A DNA stretch of 56,351 nucleotides from an uncultured Colwellia sp. (lineage in GTDB: Bacteria > Pseudomonadota > Gammaproteobacteria > Enterobacterales > Alteromonadaceae): assembly GCA_913062815.1 (NCBI GenBank), contig CAJXWZ010000032.1, positions 1 to 56,351 on the forward strand, read 5' to 3'. Position 1 is the first letter of the stretch, and each line of letters opens with the position of its first letter. This document shows positions 53,566 to 56,351 of this stretch, in pieces. The notes below the pieces were generated by a model. It saw only the letters and a list, made by a program, of their open reading frames with translations. It was not told the DNA's origin and did not search any database. The position numbers and the translations under genes were made by a program.

Positions 53566-54999
53566 GTGAATATGTCGATGCTTAGCACTGTCAATATCAT
53601 AATCTTTGCATTATTCATTTGCCATCAGGATGCCGATGCAAAAATACCAAAAGACTTACCTGAAATTTTAGATTATTACCCTAATTGTAGTTATCAAGTC
53701 ATTAAAAATGATACGGTTAAGGTTGTTACTGATGAACCTAAATCAGAAAAAGTAAATGCAAAATTATTAAATCGCTTACGCCAAAGAGCACAAGAAGTTA
53801 GTGCGGATGCGGTTATTTTATTGAAGAAAAAAATAAAAAAAACAAGCACATCAAGGAGCAGTGATTTAGGCCAAAGTATTTCCACTTTCAGGCTAAGTTA
53901 TGAGGCTGAATTCATTAAGCAATGTATAGAGCTTAATAGTAATAATCGAAAATTACTGCCGTTAAATCATCTAGGGAAAAGAGTAATTAAAACAGTTGCA
54001 ACAAGGTTAGATAGTAAAAAGTTTGTGGTAACTTTTCCTCAAAAGGCGAAATTGAAGCGGCCAGAAGTAAATAGTAATGAAGTGTCATTAGAAAATGGTG
54101 TCTATGGGCTGAAAGTAGGCACGGATTATCAGCAAGTGATAAAAACTTTTGGCGCGCCGAGTGTAACGCTTTTACTGCATGAGAATGAATTAGTTATTAG
54201 TTATGGCAGACACCATTGGTTGTACTTTCAAAATAATGAGTTAGTTAAAATACAAACGGTTGCATCATTCCTATCGCAAGAAAGTCTAAACCTAGTACCT
54301 TACCTAAAGTTTTTTGATGATTATGATTGGGAGATAAATAGCTTAGTGAAGCGTAAAGCGAGCTTAGCTCAGGTGCGAGAAGGTTTGAATATAGATACTG
54401 AATTGAATCAACAAAACCAATTGCTGCTTGAAAATAGTGATAGTACTTTGGTGTTAAACTTCATGGTAAGTAAAAATAGCCAAAATCAAGAAGTACGTTA
54501 TTTTTTAAGTGACTTTACTCTACAAGCAAATGATTATACCGCCAGTCCAACACAAAAGTTTGAGCATCAAGATAAGCAGTACTTAATCGCAGAGCAAGCT
54601 TATTTGAAATTACAAGGTGGCCAGAGTATTGACCTGCAAGATTTGCAGGAACAATTAGGTAGTCCCCTTGGCCGAATAACCTTATCAAAAAACACTGAGT
54701 TGAATATTTATAATTCACACTTAATGGTTCAAACAAATAATGCCGATCTATCGGCACTTTTTTTCAATGAGAATGTTTTTATTGAAAATAATAATTTCAT
54801 AGAAGACTCATCGGCTTGGCAATTAGGCCAATTTAGTTTGGGAAAATCACATGAAACATTAAGTAATAATTTTCCTGATGATGCCTATATAACCGATGAT
54901 GAAGTGACTATAGAAGCAGAGAATTACACCTTGTCTTTATTTTTTGGTGATATAGACGGCAGTAACTCTCTATACCAGGCTAAAGTTCTATTATATTAA
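53566..54999 (+). CDS. Exported protein with repeated BamE-like modules, 477 residues
   Basis: The start is GTG with AAAAGGA upstream, then a signal peptide (about 1-25). Residues 30-120 resemble the YbjQ/RcsF-type fold (LDYYPNCSYQVIKND, LLNRLRQRAQEVSADAVILL). From about 177 on there are up to four similar units, each with a short strand, Gly, a helix and then strands. Examples are YGLKVGTDYQQVIKTFGAPS (177-199), LKLQGGQSIDLQDLQEQLGSP (347-367) and LGQFSLGKSHETLSNNFPD (420-438). Such units recall the SmpA/BamE fold of outer-membrane assembly lipoproteins. The repeats are read by eye, and the family is not one I know. It follows the lipoprotein gene by 73 bases. Confidence 0.68.
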   Translation: MNMSMLSTVNIIIFALFICHQDADAKIPKDLPEILDYYPNCSYQVIKNDTVKVVTDEPKSEKVNAKLLNRLRQRAQEVSADAVILLKKKIKKTSTSRSSDLGQSISTFRLSYEAEFIKQCIELNSNNRKLLPLNHLGKRVIKTVATRLDSKKFVVTFPQKAKLKRPEVNSNEVSLENGVYGLKVGTDYQQVIKTFGAPSVTLLLHENELVISYGRHHWLYFQNNELVKIQTVASFLSQESLNLVPYLKFFDDYDWEINSLVKRKASLAQVREGLNIDTELNQQNQLLLENSDSTLVLNFMVSKNSQNQEVRYFLSDFTLQANDYTASPTQKFEHQDKQYLIAEQAYLKLQGGQSIDLQDLQEQLGSPLGRITLSKNTELNIYNSHLMVQTNNADLSALFFNENVFIENNNFIEDSSAWQLGQFSLGKSHETLSNNFPDDAYITDDEVTIEAENYTLSLFFGDIDGSNSLYQAKVLLY

Positions 55000-55073
55000 T
55001 TATCTTTTTGAAATTGATGCACGATAAAGTTATTTTGTGCGAAAGTTCTAAAAGTTAACTATTACTGAGTAAC

Positions 55074-55104
55074 GCAGTTAGCATGTGCACAAGCTAACTG
55101 CTTT
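55074..55104 (+). other. Hairpin in the gap before the DUF4124 gene
   Basis: GCAGTTAGC (55074-55082) and GCTAACTGC (55093-55101) form a perfect 9-bp stem with a 10-base loop, followed by TTTAGG. It may be a weak terminator after the upstream gene or a leader structure of the next one. Confidence 0.5.
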
Positions 55105-55138
55105 AGGCATAATTTTATTAAAATAACATAGGTATATT

Positions 55139-55648
55139 TTGAAGTTTTTTACTTATTTATTATTGTTTAGTTTGAGCATCGCCTTGCTAGGTCTCTTTGT
55201 TTTGAAGAAACCCAATGGTCAAGCTTGGCTTTCGGTGGATAATCTCAATTCAAATACAGTATTAATTGAACAAGAACTCAGTGCCGTCACTAGTCAAATA
55301 AAAGCGATTTATAAAGGTTTTACCGCAGAAAATAAAAGTGAAGTTAAAGTGTATCGCTGGAAAGATGCAGAGGGTAACTGGCACTATTCAGATAAATCAA
55401 GTGCTGCTAAGAAAAGTGAAGAAATCATACTCAACTCTGAAGATATTATAGTGTTACCTGCATACAAACCATCGAAAATTTCAACTAAACCTAGCTTGAT
55501 AAAAGGGAATGAAGACGTAACACCTCACCCTTCAACCACTTCACCTAACAAGGTTACAGAGCTATTTAAAGATGCAAATAATGTGCAAAAACTCATGGAT
55601 GAAAGGCAACAGAAGCTGTCTGAACAAATCGAAAAAGAATCAGGATAA
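55139..55648 (+). CDS. Membrane-anchored DUF4124-like protein, 169 residues
   Basis: The start appears to be TTG with an AGG about 7 bases upstream. One N-terminal membrane helix (about 4-22) anchors a periplasmic part. Residues 68-90 (VKVYRWKDAEGNWHYSDKSS) match the DUF4124 signature, a short beta motif of the type YxWxDxxGxxHYSD found in many proteobacterial envelope proteins with unknown role. The rest is low-complexity and basic/acidic, with a helical end. It is the last of the envelope trio and converges on the response regulator with 16 bases between. Confidence 0.75.
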   Translation: MKFFTYLLLFSLSIALLGLFVLKKPNGQAWLSVDNLNSNTVLIEQELSAVTSQIKAIYKGFTAENKSEVKVYRWKDAEGNWHYSDKSSAAKKSEEIILNSEDIIVLPAYKPSKISTKPSLIKGNEDVTPHPSTTSPNKVTELFKDANNVQKLMDERQQKLSEQIEKESG

Positions 55649-55664
55649 ATATAATGTATTACTT

Positions 55665-56054
55665 TTACTGAATATGCGTAACAATCATTTCTGTAATGAG
55701 TGATGAAAAGTTCTCAACTATATCTTTTTTCAAAATACTGTAATCAGCACCGTGTAATTTTGCACAATGTAATATTGTATTAGTGCAATTGTCTTCATGA
55801 TTACTGCCTGATATTGCCAAAATAGTGGTTGCGCTAATAGATCTAATATATTCAATTAATTGATAGCCATCAAAGTTTGGCATTTCTATATCAGTGATAA
55901 CAAAGTCAGGTGAAATTTTTGAGAATTGTTCTTTAGCGACTACGGCATTTGAAAACGTGAATACTTCGGTATCAAACTTAACTTCAGCACTTATAATTCC
56001 CTGTATTAGCTTTAATAATGCTTGGGAGTCATCAACTAACATTATTCTAATCAT
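55665..56054 (-). CDS. Single-domain response regulator (CheY-like receiver)
   Basis: The 129-residue protein is a receiver domain alone. The acidic pair is in MLVDDSQALL, the phospho-acceptor Asp in DFVITDIEMPNFDGYQLI (about residue 54), and the conserved Lys is in ADYSILKKDI near the end. The ATG at 56054 is chosen because GGAGCAAGGAT stands just upstream; an ATG at 56072 overlaps that site. Without an output domain it must act by protein contact. No kinase adjoins it. Confidence 0.88.
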   Translation of the reverse strand: MIRIMLVDDSQALLKLIQGIISAEVKFDTEVFTFSNAVVAKEQFSKISPDFVITDIEMPNFDGYQLIEYIRSISATTILAISGSNHEDNCTNTILHCAKLHGADYSILKKDIVENFSSLITEMIVTHIQ

Positions 56055-56180
56055 ATCCTTGCTCCAGAACATCCATATTAATGTATTAAAGGATCTAACC
56101 TTTCCATAGAATATTTAAGGATAGATTAAAATTTAATAAAATGTGATTAATATTGTTTAATATTTAATATTCGTTTGTGA

Positions 56181-56351
56181 CTAACCACATATGATTTCAG
56201 TTATTACCTCAATAGCGCTACGATAATCTTTATAATCCAATGGAATAACATGCACTTGCTCATGATATTGTAACACCATGGATGGAAAGCCATTTATGGG
56301 TAAGCTATGCGCAAGCCGTAACTCTTGCATAAAAACTTTTTCTAATTTTTC
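56181..56351 (-). CDS. DsbA-family thioredoxin-like protein, C-terminal end (partial)
   Basis: The last 171 bases read on the minus strand as 56 in-frame residues before TAG. The segment HSLPINGFPSMVLQ contains the cis-proline loop (GFPS) seen in DsbA/FrnE-like proteins, followed by a helix with VIPLDYKDYRSAIEVI. The N-terminal part with the possible CxxC lies outside the window, so activity cannot be judged. The stretch 56055-56180 is AT-rich and holds no gene. Confidence 0.7.
   Translation of the reverse strand, partial: EKLEKVFMQELRLAHSLPINGFPSMVLQYHEQVHVIPLDYKDYRSAIEVITEIICG

Overview
The window is a contiguous, gene-dense piece of chromosome from an AT-rich marine gammaproteobacterium. 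The Alteromonadales, and most likely the Colwelliaceae (Colwellia / Thalassotalea type), fit best. This assignment rests on gene content and order and was not confirmed by a search. Supporting points are the end of the alpha ribosomal operon, the order priA-ftsN-hslV-hslU-DUF971, a prkB / yhfA / argD / pabA neighbourhood that recalls the E. coli crp region, a large secreted subtilase with a GlyGly-CTERM tail, and a NagX-like membrane acyltransferase. I see no rRNA, tRNA, insertion sequence, phage gene or CRISPR array.

Layout. 1-2243: end of the alpha operon (rpsK end, rpsD, rpoA, rplQ, terminator). 2264-4925: prkB behind a promoter carrying a perfect 12-bp palindrome, then speD, a YhfA-type OsmC protein and a DUF3802-like protein on the minus strand. 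5235-9965: a 1541-residue secreted serine protease whose ribosome binding site lies in a hairpin. 10005-17069: an arginine-catabolism cluster on the minus strand (argD/astC, astA, astD, then a DUF1338 protein), with an HDOD protein and pabA upstream. 17244-21005: an outer-membrane channel, a small unknown protein and a MOSC / flavin reductase / 2Fe-2S fusion. 21126-28389: mpl, ubiX, a beta-propeller amidohydrolase and a membrane GGDEF-EAL protein with degenerate motifs. 28424-34662: rraA, a GGDEF-like gene remnant, then DUF971, hslU, hslV (with a clear sigma-32 promoter), ftsN and priA. 34765-39066: rpmE with a structured leader, an ECF sigma / membrane anti-sigma / DUF4097 operon, and dnaB. 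39075-43557: yjbQ, a LETM1-like small protein, and the divergent metR/metE pair with matching MetR and MetJ sites. 43640-48963: cheX, an envelope peptidase pair (M1 and DUF6702), zur, and a NagX-like gene behind a LacI-type operator. 49079-56351: a two-TM orphan, an AraC regulator with an EamA exporter, three consecutive unrecognised envelope genes, a single-domain response regulator and the end of a DsbA-family gene.

Most of the window is conserved housekeeping. The more open parts are the envelope trio at 52401-55648, the DUF1338 gene in an arginine cluster lacking astB and astE, the sigma/anti-sigma/DUF4097 operon, the degenerate GGDEF-EAL protein near a GGDEF remnant, and several well-formed operators and RNA hairpins (2274, 5235, 21034, 34798, 41194, 47837). 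I found no clearly new defence or mobile system.
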